Positions 13,933-28,300 are shown, counted from the first letter of the stretch. The stretch is DNA of 64,000 nt from Oxyruncus cristatus (GCA_013399855.1 VXAY01004345.1:282-64281); one strand, 5' to 3'. Translations and numbers: made by a program. The notes: generated by a model not told the origin, from the letters alone.

Positions 13933-16215
13933 ATCCCAAGCAGCGGTACTGCCTGTTGCCTGGAAACCTCCTCCCAGCCTCGGGCTCTTTCAGCCTAATC
14001 ATAGCCATCGGCAGCCTTTATTTATTTCCCATCCAAAATGTCATCCCAGGCTTCTAGTTTGTGTTTTTGTTTGCTTGTTTTTGTTTATTATTTAAAATGA
14101 AAAGACACAAAGTGTAACCATCAAACCGGGTGACTTTCTGTGGGAACAGCTCTCGGCTGTCACCGCATTGCAGTGGTGGGAACTGGCATTTTAAGCTCTG
14201 TATGGTGGTGGCTCAGAGGGACACGGGGAAGAGGAGAAGGGGGAGCTGAGGGAATGGGCTGAGAGCTCAAGGAAGCCCCTTGAGCTCTGCTAGCGCCTGC
14301 AGTGCTTCCCTGTGCCTTGTGACAGCCTGTTCCTTAAGGGGAAAACCAGACCTGAACAACTCTTGAATCCCTTCCCAGCACACAAGTGTGCCCAGCTCCC
14401 CTTCCCTGTGTGACTGCACCATCCCGTGCCAGATCCACAGCTCAGCATTGGGCTGCCTGGAGCAGCACAGACTCACTTCTCTTCCAGTGTTCTGGGGTCT
14501 GACCTTTAGCATCTCCGTGTGCTGACAGATGAATGGAAGAAAGTTAAACCTGAACGTTAAACCTGTCTTAGGGGCCCTTTTTTGTTTTTAATTCACCTAA
14601 ACTCTTGGCCACCTTAAAACCTTAATTGCTGGCATCAGTTGCACAGGGAAACTGTAACTGATTGCTATTTCTGCTTGGTGAGTGTGATCCATCCTGGTGG
14701 GATGAAGCAGGTTGGATCACAGGAGGCCAGCTATGGTTCGGTTGTGTTTCTGTGCAGGCAGTCCCTTAGGAGAGCACTGGGCTGAAATCATCTGAAAATG
14801 GGTACCAAGTGCTAACCAGGACAGCCAGAAGGTTTGTATGTGAGACATAGGAGCTGCTTCAGCTGTTCTCAAGTTGTTCTTGTGATTTAAATGGTTTATT
14901 TTACAGAGCTGAGATTATTTGTTCTACCAAAGGCAGAGCTAAAGAAGGCTTTGCCTTGAGATGCAGTTGAACAAAGGTTTGTGTTTTGTTTAACGATCTT
15001 AGTGCAGCCACAGAGCAATAGCAAGGCTTATCACGTCAGTTCTTTTATTTTCCTCTTGACTTAATTTAAAGTTTGACAGGCAGCTTAGGCTCTTCTCAGG
15101 GATGGTCCTGTCTCGCAGACTTAGTGCTGAAGCGTTAAGTTCCAATTGTCAGGATCAGACAGAAGAAGCAGAGCTAGGCCAAGGGCAGACATTTTTTCCG
15201 TCCCCATCTTCTCTGTGTGCTTGTGATTAAGGCAAACAGTCATCTTACCAAAGAATCGATGGAGGTGGATGAATGGTGCTCTGAAATCCCGTCTCCTTGC
15301 CTCTCCAGGGATGGGTGAGAGAGCCTGAGGGGCTGCAGGGGCAGTGAGCTGGCCCCTGGGTTCAGACAGCCTTGCTTGGTTGTGCAGAGGTGGCAAATCT
15401 GGTGAAATATTTGTGCAAATCTAAAGTTCCCTGTTTTTAACCACTGGAAACAGAAATTATCCTTCTGTCAGCTCCTTTTTTCTGGATTTTATAGCTGCTC
15501 TCTGCCCTGCCTTTCTGTACAGCACAGGTCACAGAGTGGCTGTCTCGGATTTTACTGTCTTAGTTCCTGAGCAAAGCTTCTACAGGTGATCTGGGGGAGG
15601 GAGGAGACAGAAGGGAGAACAAAGTGCACACGGGGGAGGCAGGAACAGGAACAGCAGAGGAACGGTGGAAAACTGTGTGGTCACAGATGGTAAAGCAAGA
15701 GGGTTCCTCGCCCTGCCTGCGGGACCAGCACCCCCAGCGCCTGAGCAAACAGACCACGCTGCTGGTGGCAACAGCAAAGGCAAAAAGATCAGTACTTGGG
15801 GGAAATGCAGAGTCTGCCAAGCTGAATTCAGTGCTGGAAGGTTTAAGAAAATGAAATTAAAAAAGTTGAGGAGAAATGGGTGCTAAAACACACAGTGGTG
15901 GGGTGTCCTTTGCTAATTCCTCCCAGCTGCATGTAGTTGGAGCTCACATTTGTGTTTTCTTGTCTTTGGAGCTTGGTAGCTTAGTTCTCCCAATTCCCTA
16001 CAAAGATCAGTATTGTACAGCCTCTCTCCTGTTGTTGGTGGCTGCTGGGGGGTTGTGCTGTGGTGTGCCAGAACACAAGCTCTTGAGGGCAGTGCTGGGG
16101 TTTGTGTGGGTGGCTGTGCAGTGCCCAGGAGGGTGGGTAATCCTGGTCTTGGGTCTCATCAATCTGATTTGTCATCTCAGTGCAGTTTGCTAATCTGGCT
16201 TCTTCTCCCTACCAG

Positions 16216-16330
16216 AACGAAGAGAAGAGGAACCTTTCCCTGGGGGGCCATGTGGGCTTCGACAGTCTCCCTGATCAGCTGGTCAGCAAGTCTGTCACAC
16301 AAGGCTTCAGCTTCAACATCCTCTGTGTGG
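16216..16330 (+). CDS. SEPTIN8: SEPTIN8 exon 2
   Basis: The acceptor is CCAG and the donor GTGAGC. It starts in phase 0 and ends after the first base of a Gly codon. It encodes [18 protein letters not shown] and continues to NILCVG, the polybasic-adjacent start of the septin G domain. Confidence 0.95.
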
Positions 16331-19300
16331 GTGAGCACAGTCACTTGCAAGCGGACACGGGCTGAAGTTGGGGCCAGGGTTTCTTGTGTGTCCTGCTGTG
16401 CCACGAGCCTTGGCAGTGACTTAAGCAAGTCAGAAATGCCAAACTCCCTTAAAATCACATTGAGTCAAACCAGGAGAATTTCCGTAATCAGCGAGGAATT
16501 GCTCATCCCCTCCACTGCAGTAGCTTTGCAATAGGAAGGATTAAGGGAAGACTGTATATGGCAAGTTAAGTATTTCCATTTGCAAACTGGGGTGGCTGGC
16601 ACAGGCAGCTCTTGGTGAATATGATGTCCAGGTGGATGAAGTCAGGTGCACCATGAATTAGCTGAGAGCTGCTGGTGATAACTTGGTCATTTCTGAGTGT
16701 AAACCTGCACCCCAAATCTGGGGATAAGAGGTTTGTGTGAGCTGTGCCTGGTCGATGCCTTCCCAGGTGGGTCACAGGGCTTGAAGCATGGTCATCTCTA
16801 TGCTAGGAAAGGGAGGGGGAGTGTTCCTGTTCTTATTGATTGTAGTGTGTTTATCTGGGAGATGGTGAGCGGGTGCAAGGGGCTGACTTTAAAATAACCT
16901 CATTATATTCATGGTTTTTAGCATCAGTATTGATGTGATCTAGCAGGCAGTCCTCTCTGGAGTACTAGACACAAATTGCTTCCAGTGATGAGATAAGCAT
17001 TATTTGGATTTGGCTGGTTCTTGTGTGGTGTATGAGGTCTGAAGTGTGACCTGCTAGACCAGCAAAAATACATCCAGAGGCAGCAGCTCCTGTGGCTTTG
17101 TGTAGATAGCTCAGTGGCAACCTGACAGCTTTGAGAAGGTGCCTGTGCCATACCCAAGCCATCAACACCACAAATAAAGAGCATGGCTGGGATCACAGTC
17201 TTGAACTTCATAGACTTGTTCTTTAGCAGAAGGGTAACTGCAGCAGAGGGCAATACAGTTTTAATTAGTATCTTTCTTGAGGATACCAGAATGGATACTC
17301 CTACACTCTCATCTGGCCTTTGGGGTTTTTTTGGACAAGAGAGAAAAAGCCCCACCCTGTTTGCCAGTTCCTAGTCCCAATAGTGCCCACAGCTGAAGAG
17401 GAGAATGCAGCTGACATCAGTAGTGAGTTCTCCATATACCTCCTCTCAGATTAATCTAGAGCACCAGCTGGCTTTATTTCCCTGCACAACCCTTAGCCAC
17501 AGCTGGTAGGAAGCAGTATGTGCCTCTGCTCTGAGCAACGTGAGGTGTTTATCCTCCTGTGAAGAGCAGAGCCTGTGGTGCTGGAAGAAGGAAAGAGTCC
17601 AAAGCCCTTGGCAGCAGGCATGGCATCTCCCTGGAACAGAACTTTGCTCCCCCCTGCTCTCCCACCAGGGTATCTGCTGTAGGGCTCCTCAGCAGTGCCT
17701 GTGTCTGCTGAAGTGGTAGCAGAGTGGACTGCCTGGCAAATGAGCAGGGAGTAGCAGGTTGTCTCCTTGGGTTTTGCCTCTGTTCACTGCCGTGGCCGAT
17801 AGTTGTGTGTGCAGTGAATGAGCAGTTTAAATGGGGTCCCTTGTAGGTCAATCTGGAAATAATCAGGGTCTGGTTTCGTTACAAGGAGCAGAAGTTCAAA
17901 GCCTTTCTTGCTCACAAACGGCTTGTCAGCCAAATATTCTGGGATGGAGCTTTTTGTGATGCATCCCAGGCATCCTTCAATGGCTCCTAAAATTGTGCTC
18001 TCCAGAGCTTCTCTAGTGCAGAATCCTAAGCAAAGCTGGGGGACATGGAGAGGAGAATGGTATGTTTTGCTGTGCTCTGTGATACTCACTGGGAGATGAG
18101 ACCCAAGTGCTCTGTGTTGGCTTTGCACTAAGCATGGGAGACCTTCACAAAGGCACCTGTGTGACAATTACGTGTCCATCCACAAGCAGTTTGTAGTGAC
18201 CTTTCACAGTATGATGCAGTTCTGCTCTCTAATTCACGTGCTTTGAGATACCTGTGACAAAGCCTTGCTGCAGTGAGCTGATGATTTGTCCTTCCTAGGT
18301 GAGACTGGCATTGGGAAATCCACGCTGATGAACACCCTGTTCAACACCACGTTTGAGACGGAGGAGGCGAGTCACTACGAGAGCGCGGTGCGGCTGCGGC
18401 CCCGCACCTACGACCTGCAGGAGAGCAACGTGCACCTGAAGCTCACCATCGTGGATGCCGTTGGATTTGGGGATCAGATCAATAAAGATGAAAGGCAGGT
18501 CTCGTGCCATCTGCTCGGCCTTTCAGGGCTTGCCTCTGGTGCTTGCCCGTGGGCTGCCTGCAGGTCTGCTCGCGGCACTGCAGAGCTGCCTCTGGGGACG
18601 GAGCAGGGCTGGCTCTGCTTCTGCGGACGGAGCCTGGAGGGGATTGGGTGGAGAGCCAAAAAGAGAGGTCATAGGAGGTCTTTGCAGCAGGGAATGGTGT
18701 CTTGCAGCAGTGTGAGCAGTTAACAAGCTGTCCTCAGTGCAGAGTCAGGAATTATATGTTGTAGCAGTGGTTGGTGTTTCTGGACTTGTCTCATTTAATT
18801 ACACAAACGTCTTGTTCAAGCCCCAGGTAAAGGGTCCTGGGACTCCAAGGTCTCTCTTTGTCACATGGCATTGCTAAGCCAGATGGCTCAGCCCTGAGAT
18901 GTGGGCAGAGTTTGGTCTGGGGAAGTAGTCATCTTTCCATGCTCCACTGTCCTTAGACTTTGCAGTGCAGCCTCAGGAGTCTACGGTAACCTTTGGACTA
19001 AAAGGTCTGTGTGTAAGCACCACACATTTCCTGTTGAAAGGCTAAATTGTTTGAGTCTTATAACTCTACCTCAAGTGACACCATGGAATGTCTAGAACTC
19101 CTTAAGCCCTTAAACTGTTGCAGTCCCTGGGTTGCTAATGGGCTGGTTTTAGTTACAGGCCGATAGTAGAGTACATTGATACGCAGTTTGAAAACTATTT
19201 GCAAGAAGAGCTGAAGATCCGCCGCTCCCTCTTCAACTACCACGACACGAGGATCCACGTCTGCCTGTACTTCATCACCCCCACGGGGCACTCGCTCAAG

Positions 19301-22300
19301 TCCTTGGACCTGGTGACAATGAAGAAGCTGGATAGCAAGGTAAGGCATTGGAGACCAGGGCCTCTCTTTCTGGAATGCCTCTGTTGGTACTGATCGTCAC
19401 GTGAAAGGTTTTATTCCTTTTATGTAAGTGCTGGACTCCTTCCTGTATGGCAGCTGGGCCATTTTTAGGACTCTGGTAAAGCTCCGTTTGCTGGTGGTTG
19501 CTGAGGTCCCGTGCTTGTTTTCTCATAGACTTTTCTGAAAAATGTCAGGAAAAAACCTGTTTTCAGGTTAGTTGTGTAAATTCTAGTGTGTCCCTCACTG
19601 TAAGAATCTTACCCAGATTAGTTGGTATTTATAAAGCCATCAGCTGCAGCTTTATTAGCTGTGCAGGTGAGGAAGCCTTCCAGCTGCAGCAGTTGAACTG
19701 TGAAAACTGGAGCCACCTTTTCTGTCCTGAGCTGTCAGCAGGGACAGAGGGACTGAGAGACACCAAAACTGAAGATGTGCTAAGGTGGTGGTCAGTGCTG
19801 AGGAGACAAGGGCTGAGGAGAAGATTTGTGTATGTTGGTGCACAGGGAGTGTGTGAGCTGTCACTGCTGGCAGTGCCAGGTGATCTGGATAGGAGATCAT
19901 AGTGTCTTCTGAAAGTGTAAATAGGGTGAGGGTTCTCAAAGTCATGGGAATCCTAAAAGTGGGTCATGAAGGGTCTAGCTGGGGGTTGTTTCTTTGTGCA
20001 TAAGCTATTCTGCATTGGGGGGCAGTGGGTTATTTAACTGACTACTTGCTGATGTTCCTGCAGCTCAGAGCAAGTTTCTGACACACTTTGGGTGTTCCAG
20101 CTGGTTTCCAGGGAGCTGCAGGAGGCTTCAAAGGTCACCAGTGGCAACAGCATCTCTTGTTTCCTTCACAAGAATTTGGTGTCTTTCAGAGCAGTGTTTT
20201 AGCAGCAAGGTGGTTCCTTTCAGGTGGCACGTGCTGATCACCCTACAGAGGGCAGGCAGGGCAGGACCTGGGGGTGCCCTGGATTACGTGGAGGGAGCAC
20301 TCTCTTCTCTGGCTGCTGTTCATGTGCAGCTCTGTTGGACTTTCCTGGCAGGCAAAGTTCCCCCTGCTGCAGTCCCTGCTCTTGCCCTCCCTTCCTGAGA
20401 CTCAGGCCTGCTTTTCCTTGGCCCCAGCCCAGAGCAGGCACTGGCTTCCCATTGCAGTGGGCTGTCTGTAACTGTAGTGCCTGTTACACTGGCTTCATCA
20501 GGAATCCGAAAACTTTCCCTTAATAAACTCTTGTCTCCTGGTGCAGTGCCAGCATTACACGTTCCCAGAAATATGTTTGGAGGACAGCTTTTGCACGATT
20601 CCTCTTGGTGCTGGTGGTCCCACAAAGCACTTCTTTTCCTTCTGCATTCCCTTTTCACATCTCCCTGTGGCTGCCTTTAATGTGGTTCTTGGGTAGTACC
20701 AAAATAAATCCTTTGTACTTGTGCAGAGATGAAAACTTTGTGCACACGCAGGCTTTTTATATTTCTAAACTTCCACTTAAATAGACTTCTCTGGAGTCAT
20801 TTTATCCCTCTGCTCTCATCTCCCTTCTTACCACAGCATGGGAACATCCTGGATTTCCTGCTGTGGTGGCCCCGCACAGGCAGGCACGTGGAAGTGAATG
20901 AGCAAGTAGAGACCATTGATAATTTTGGGACTTCTGTTGCTTTTCTGCACCAGTGTCATCCCAGCTCACTGGGGTGCTTTCCAGGCACTCCCTAAAGGCT
21001 TGTGCGTGGCAGCCCCTGCCCCTTCCCTGGTGCACATCAGCCAGCGGTGCTGGGGGCAGCGTGTGGGCAGCGGGGGTGTCGGCAGCCTCCAGGCAGTTGT
21101 GTCCTCGGGATGGTGACAGCACGTGGTGCCTGTGGCTGAGCAGAGGAGACATGCCCTGCTGTGTGAGCACACCTGAACCTGGGCCTTGGGCGGCTTTTCG
21201 TGACTGGAGGCCCCTGTTTTACAGGTGCAGAAGAGAGCCCATGGAGATGAAACGTGTGTCAGAGGCAATGCTTTGCGTGTGCTCTGCTGGCTCAGCCTCT
21301 CAGCCCGGTTTAACAGAGAGTTTGTAGGACCCTGGCTCGGTTCCACCTTTGCTTTAGCCCACCAGTCCATGGCATCAGGTGCTGGACAGGCTCTTGAATC
21401 TGTGTGATGATTTCAATAACAAATCTTACTTTTAGTGTAAAATTTATAAAATCTGTCCCGGGTAAAGCTGTTTTGTAAACAAAATCTTCCATTGTACTGT
21501 AAAACAATATCTGTTTGGCTGAGCTCATGGCCAGCTGTTGTTTGGGATATTTAGTTACAGGCAGAGAGCAGAAGCATCTTCAGAAGTAGTTGTAGGTAGG
21601 TGGAATGTGCCTGGCTGGCTGCAGAGTGCTCAGCCCAGCTCTCTGGCAGTGCCTGTCCCCTCACTGATCCCCCTCCAGAGCAGGGGCCACGTGAGCCCTG
21701 GGCTGCCCTTTTTCTGCAGGAGATGTGGCTCAGCTCTTAGCAGGCCAGCGAGGCACCCAGCTGTGGTGATGGCCCTTGTACCCTTGTAATGAGGACGTCG
21801 ACCTGCTGAGCAGTGGAGTGAGCAGCAGACCTTGTTCTGGGGGGCTTGTGGTCCTTGGTAAAAGAGGCCAAGTCAGTGGCTGAGAAAAAGGAATTTAGTC
21901 TCTCAGATAAATTTGCAGTGAGCAAATTGAGACTATCTTCATTTGTAGCAAGTAAATGCTCTTGTGTTTCCTGAGTGCTAAACCAGAGACGGGGGTGGGG
22001 AACCCAAGGAGAATGGAAAAAACACTGAGCTACAAAGAGAACTTGAGCTGGGAAAGCGAGGCCATTTATTTTAATGGGCACCCATTGGGGACCAGCTGGC
22101 TGCTATGAATTTCAGCTCTGTAGGACAAAAAGCGTTGGCTGTTGGGAAATGTTAGATGGCAAATCAGACTTTCCCCTTATTTGTCTGAATTCTTGTGTTT
22201 TACTGCTCCAAATTTGGCTGCTGTTCAGACAGACGAGCTCCGTTGTTGTTTGTTTAGCAGTGGTTTGCAGTATCACACTTGGCTTTTCTGGGCACAGCAG

Positions 22301-25300
22301 CATTATCTAACAGAGGTTCCTGTGACAGATCCGGCCCTGCTGTAGCTCTCCCAAGCACGAGGCCATAGTGAGCCCCATCCCACCTGAAGGACGTGGGATT
22401 CGACCCTCGTTTACTCTGGGTCGTGGTGGGTACTGGGCACAGGGGGACCTCCCCACCCTGCAGCTTGTGGGTGGCTTTGAAGCCTGGGATGATGAAGCTG
22501 TGTGGGGTATGGTGACTGCTGGCTGATGTGAAACCAAAGCTGAGCAAGAACAGCATGAAAGCAGATCTGCTGCCTGCTGTGTGGCACCCTGCACCTTCCC
22601 TGGGTGGTCCGTGTGATCCTCTCCAAGAGGCTCAGGGAGTCCCAGGGGAGGATCCGCAGCTGCAGCCAGAGATCTGAGGAGTCCCTGCTCCTTCTGCTTG
22701 AGTAGGGGCAGGCTCCATCAGCTCAGTGCAGTGTTTCATCCTTGTGCTTGTCTTCTGAAGCGGCCTGTCAGCACAGCCAGAGCGGGTGGGTGACAGTTAC
22801 CCTGTCTGTGCCTCCCTGATGCGTGTAACAAAACACATCGGCAGAGCGGAGCCTTTGATCTGCTCCTTATGTGCTTAGCACGGGGTGTTTGGTTTGTCTG
22901 AAGCCTTGTAGCCTAAGGAATGCTGGAAAACTCTTCCCTCTAGTGTTCAGCCGGGCTGGGCTGCAGCTCCTGAGCCCACAGAGCCCCGTGGTGGTTTTAG
23001 GAAATGTAAAGCAGCCGGTGGGGCAGGACCCAGGTCACCCCGGCTGCTCACCTGGGTGTCCTTCCTTCCTCCCTGCTGCTGTAGGTGAACATCATCCCCA
23101 TCATTGCCAAAGCAGACACCATCTCCAAGAGCGAGTTGCACAAGTTCAAGATCAAGATCATGAGCGAGCTGGTCAGCAACGGAGTGCAGATCTACCAGTT
23201 CCCCACGGACGATGAGGCAGTGGCTGAGATCAACTCTGTGATGAATGTGAGTAATGCTGCCAGTCCCGGCGCTGCCAACAGTTGGGACAAATTAAATCGC
23301 TGCACAAAAATGCATTTGAAGGGCAAGTGTCTTTGGGAATGTCCAGACGCTGAATCCATTGGAAAGTCCAGCTGTGGGTCTGACAGATGCCGAAGGCTGT
23401 TGCATACAGAATTAATTAGAATGTGGCTCATGTTTAATCTGGGGCTCTCTGGAGAAACTCAGCTCTAGAATTAGTTTTACTGAGTTTTTAAAAAATGCTT
23501 TCTTAAAAAATCCATTCTGTCTGCTCTTAGGCTACTTTACATTTGAGGAAGGAGAAGTTTTGAATAAAAATTTGACAGTTAAGATTTATATTACCCTTCT
23601 GACTAAAGGAGGCTAAGCAGAGAAAACCCAGTTTAAAGAAGAAAAATTGTTAGTTTCTATTTTGTCTGTTTTTGAAATTCAAAGATCAAATTCAGACCTG
23701 GCTGAAGCAGATGCAAAACACTTTCAAGCTTCCTGTCTCCCAAATTAGAGTGCAGCTATTGCAGTAGAAACAGCTGAAATGTTTCCATGTTAATTTTATG
23801 AATCAAAAGCATCTTTTTTATCAAAATGAACTTTTTCCTGCATAGCTGTTTCTGATTAATTGCTTTGTCTTTTCTTTCCCCCTCCCCCTCCCCTTTTTTT
23901 CCCTTTTTTTAAAATTCAGTAATTTCTGGGTCATCTAGATATGTATTTTCATGGTAATAGCTCTTTTTTGCTGAATTCATAGAAAATTTGGAGGATTCAC
24001 TCTTTTTTTTTAATAATTGCAAGCTGTATACATTGGAGGGAAAAACTTGGGTCATGCTTGCTTGGCCTTTCTTTTTTTCCTTCCTTTCCCCAATGAAAAT
24101 ACTTCTGGCCACTTCTCTACCAGTTCCACCCTTCTGGATCCATTTCCTCTTCATTGTGAGGGATCTGGTCAGCCTTGCCCTACCCACGCACCCGCCCCGT
24201 GGCTCCTTCCCTGCAGGCCCAGGGACGATGCCCTGTTTCCTCACTGTGCCTGACGCTTTGCAGACCAGGAGAGCAGCGAGCACATGTTGTATCCTGCACA
24301 TGTCCCTTGCAGTGCCCACACACACGGAGCTGTGCCAAGGCCTGTTTGCGGATGTCCTTGGTTGTGCTTTCAGCAAGGCAGGGAGTGCCGCGCTCCTGGC
24401 ACGTGCAGGAGCAGCCTGATAAATGGATAGAGGAGAGCAGGAATGGCCGTGGTGTTCCTGCAGCATTTCCCCAGCTGCCTCAGCCCAGCCAGAGCTGCTG
24501 GTGAGCTGTGCTGTGCCCCCACACTGCTCCCGGTGTAACGTCCCAGTTCATGCAGCGACTGCTCCGAGTATCAGAGACCGTGAGTTCGGAGGGAGGACTC
24601 AGGGAAGCACATCCTGGGCCTGCGGGAGGGAGATCTCAGGGTCAGGCTGATCTCTGGGAGGTTGCCCCATGCTCTGAGTCCCTGCCTTGGCTGTGTTTCA
24701 GGCTCATCTGCCCTTTGCTGTGGTCGGGAGCACGGAGGAGGTGAAGGTTGGGAACAAGCTGGTGCGGGCTCGGCAGTACCCGTGGGGAGTGGTGCAAGGT
24801 GAGGGCTGCGAGCGGGTGCCCCCCTGACCCCCCCGTGGGCTCCTGTTCACACAGCACCACCCCAGCTCTGGCCCTACCAGCCCCTCTGCTCTGCTGAACG
24901 GTGCAGATTCGCCCTGTGCACCCTTCTGTGGGTCTGCCAATCTTTCCTTTGAATTCCCATTCCTACCAGCAGGTAGGAAGGTCAGTGGGAATCCCTCCAG
25001 CCAAGGGGCTGTGTTGTACCCTGAGCAGCACAACGGGCAGAGTTCCTTGGGATGGGAGTGTCTGGAGTCAATCTGTACATACCTTTGTGCTCCCCCCCGT
25101 GTTTGCTGACTTGTCCCCTCGCTTCCCTCAGTGGAGAATGAAAGTCACTGTGACTTTGTGAAGCTGCGGGAGATGCTGATTCGAGTGAACATGGAGGATC
25201 TGCGGGAGCAGACCCACACCCGCCACTACGAGCTGTACAGGAGGTGCAAACTGGAGGAGATGGGTTTCAAGGACACGGATCCAGACAGCCAGCCCTTCAG

Positions 25301-28300
25301 GTGAGCGGCCCTCACATCTGGCATCAATTTAGAGCGATAGTTTGGTACTGACAGCCCCAAAAAGTGGGAGCTTTGTAGGTGGTATCCACGGTGCGGGGCT
25401 GGAAAATAGTAGCACTGGGTTTGAACTTTGCAGCTGACTTGGATGTTCCCTTCCCTGACTGTTTGTCTTATAGCAACACAGACAAGGCATGCATTTCCCC
25501 ATCCCTAACTCGTTGGTGTCCAAAGAGTCTGGATTTCATTTGCTTTCTTCCCCAGCCTCCAAGAAACATATGAGACCAAAAGGAAAGAGTTCTTGGGCGA
25601 GCTCCAGAGGAAAGAGGAAGAAATGAGGCAAATGTTTGTTAACAAAGTCAAGGAGACAGAGGCAGAGCTGAAGGAGAAGGAGAGAGAGGTGGGTGTGCCA
25701 AAAACCTGTGAGGAGGCCAAAACACAGCCAGCAGGGAGTCTGGGTCTGGGCAATGTATGAGTCCTGGAAGCACATGCAGCTGTTGAGGAGACTCCCCAGC
25801 CAAGGCACAAACACACACACGTATCACTGGTTTAGGTGCCTCAGAAACCTCTTCCCTACCCTGTGCCATGTGCAGGGAACTTGGCTGCTGTCTGCTGAGA
25901 GAAAGGCAGTGGCAGATGTTTAGGGGAGCATCCATGTCATCCTGAGGCCCTCTGGACAGCAGAGTAAAGGGGGCAGCTGGGACTGGGGAAGAATTAAATG
26001 GGCCATCCTCAGAACCAGTGAGGAACGAAAGAGGCCACGATGTCCCCAGCCCCGTGCAGGGCTGCAGGTGAGCAGAGATCCTCAGTGCACACCCCAGGGC
26101 TCACACCTCCTCCTGCTTTGCTATGGGGCACCAGGTAGAGCTGAATTTATTGTGTCTTCCCTGCTTTTGGTGGGTGCTGGGTGCCAGGCCCTGCCAGCAC
26201 CCTGGGGTGGGGGATTCGTGTGAGAGGCGTGACAGGGGGGCAGGGGGAGCACAGCCCAGTGTCCTGCTGGATGAGGTGCTGAGAGGGTCTGTCTCCTACC
26301 AGCTGCATGAGAAATTTGAGCACTTGAAAAGGATACACCAGGAAGAGAAAAGGAAGGTGGAGGAGAAGAGGAGGGAGCTGGAGGAAGAGATGAATGCCTT
26401 CAACAGGCGGAAAGTGGCGGTGGAAACCTTGCAGTCCCAATCCTTGCAGGCTACCTCACAGCAGCCACTGAAGAAGGACAAAGACAAGAAAAAGTAAGTG
26501 TCTGAACTGGAGTCTGCCACTGGGAAGCTGGAGGTCTGCTCAGATGCTTTAATGTTTGGACAGCACATGGAAAAGGGGATTTTGAAATCCTAATTCCCAC
26601 CCTTCTGACTCTCTGCTTAAAGCAGAGGAGAGACAGAGCCCTCCTGTGCCTGGGCACTGCCTAGGAGAAGCCTGGGCAGCTGCTGGTGGGAGGGATTTGC
26701 AATTTGGGGCCATTCTCTAAAGGCCAGTGGTTCTGTGGATTCACTCCTGCCTCCAGGACAGCCAGCTCAAGGTGTCTGCTCCTGGAGACAAGTGGGAAGG
26801 GGGCTGGAAATAATCCGCATCTTCTCCCCAGCAGAGAGGAGTGGGGACAACCCTGACATAGCTGTAATGTCTCCTGGATGCATTCCCATCACTCACTGCC
26901 TTGCTGCAGTCCGTGGGCTTGTGACTCTTCAGAGAGCATGCTTACTTTATTTTTAGAGGCAGAGCTGTAAAGAAGGAAACGGCAGCTTAGAGTGAAGATG
27001 CTTTGGAAATCCATTAGGGCTCCATGTGAAATGGGGCTCCAAGAAACAGTCCTGATTACAGGAAAATTCTTTTCCCCTAAAGGCAGAACTCTTATCTTAG
27101 CTTGCTGCAAGTTAATTGACATTTGTGAAGCCAGCAGGAGTGAAGGCATGTAAATAATGCTGTTCAGCCACCTGGTTGTGTAGTGATAGAGCAGGAGTAG
27201 GACAGATTTTAAAAGAAAAGGTGGAGGATGTGACCCTGCTTCCATTCAAGCCAGTCTCTGAGGAACACTGGCTAGGGAGCAAAATGAGATGCACCATCAT
27301 GCAAGCTGGTAATTCCGCTATTCCAGCATTTTTTGTTACTTCCCCTTGCGTGAAGGAGCTCAAGAATCTAAACTGCATTCTGTCAAACCCAGAACAGACT
27401 GGTGACAAGGCTTTCTGAGCCTCTTAATGATGGCAAGAAAAAACAAAGACCACGGAGAGTAGCAACACCCGAGTTTGTGCTTGGCAGCACAGCGTTTGGC
27501 TTCACGTTGCTGATGAGATCTTGTGCTCTGTCATTTCCCTGCTGTGAACTGCAGCACCAGAGGAGCTGCTTCTGTGTACTGACATCCTAGTCATTTGTTT
27601 CTTCCTGTGTTAGATAACAGGGTAGATTATTTAAGTATTTCCTTGGAGTGTAAATGTGTTGGTGTTAAAACCAAAGCGCTCTCCTCTGCAGACCTCTCGA
27701 CATGCTCTGGACATGGCCCACCTCACACAGAGTCCAAATGGTTTGTAAAATAGTTTGCTGAAAATAGAGTTTAGTGCAGCTAAGGTCACTTGTGGGTTAG
27801 AGGCTGACTCCTGGGGTCCAGGGCTGCCTTGGGGAGGGTGAGCACGCTGAGCCACACACTGTAACTTGTGCAGGGGATGCCTGTGGTGGGGATGTGTGAG
27901 CCAGGAAATGCTGCAGCTCCCCCTCGGCTCCCTCTGGCTGCAGCAGAAATGGGTTTCCTGTGCTTTGCTGGGTTTAGCCCACCTGCAGATGTGAGTCTGG
28001 GCCCTTCCTCTTCTGGGTGGTGATTGGACACCGGCCGTGGTCCGAGGCAGGGCTGGGAGGAGGCAGCTCGGTGGGGTGCGAAGGTCCAAGGGGCACTCAC
28101 AGCATGTGCTCTGCACGCTGGGGATGCTGCACACTGCTGGGGCTCTGTAGCTCCAGAGCATGGCTGGAGGAGGTGCATCATGGCCAGGATGGCTTTGGAT
28201 TGGGGTTTTTTTGCATACCTGTGAGCTAGTACACTTTTTGGGGATTTCTGCTGGAGTTAAGTAACAACATTTGTAATAAAACTTTCAAAGGGAGGTGCCT

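Larger units (their letters stand above)
1..16215 (+). other. SEPTIN8: SEPTIN8 intron 1 (3' part) with GC-rich left edge
   Basis: No exon-like conserved reading frame was found on either strand. The first ~300 bases are CpG-rich (for example 40-110), which suggests the promoter and exon 1 lie just left of the window. Exon 2 at 16216 begins with codons that follow the roughly ten N-terminal residues of septin-8, and nothing in this stretch encodes those residues. The intron holds small tandem repeats at 3997, 10303 and 13872. The many open frames here are short, overlapping and unlike known proteins. Confidence 0.7.

Noticed and set aside
18490..18500. Frameshift or assembly error at the end of SEPTIN8 exon 3
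   Set aside because: A GC donor explains the junction with perfect frame and homology on both sides, so no sequence error needs to be assumed.
23909..24466. 185-codon minus-strand frame
   Set aside because: It lies in SEPTIN8 intron 5 and is unlike any family I know; its Lys-rich parts reflect the antisense of poly-T tracts.
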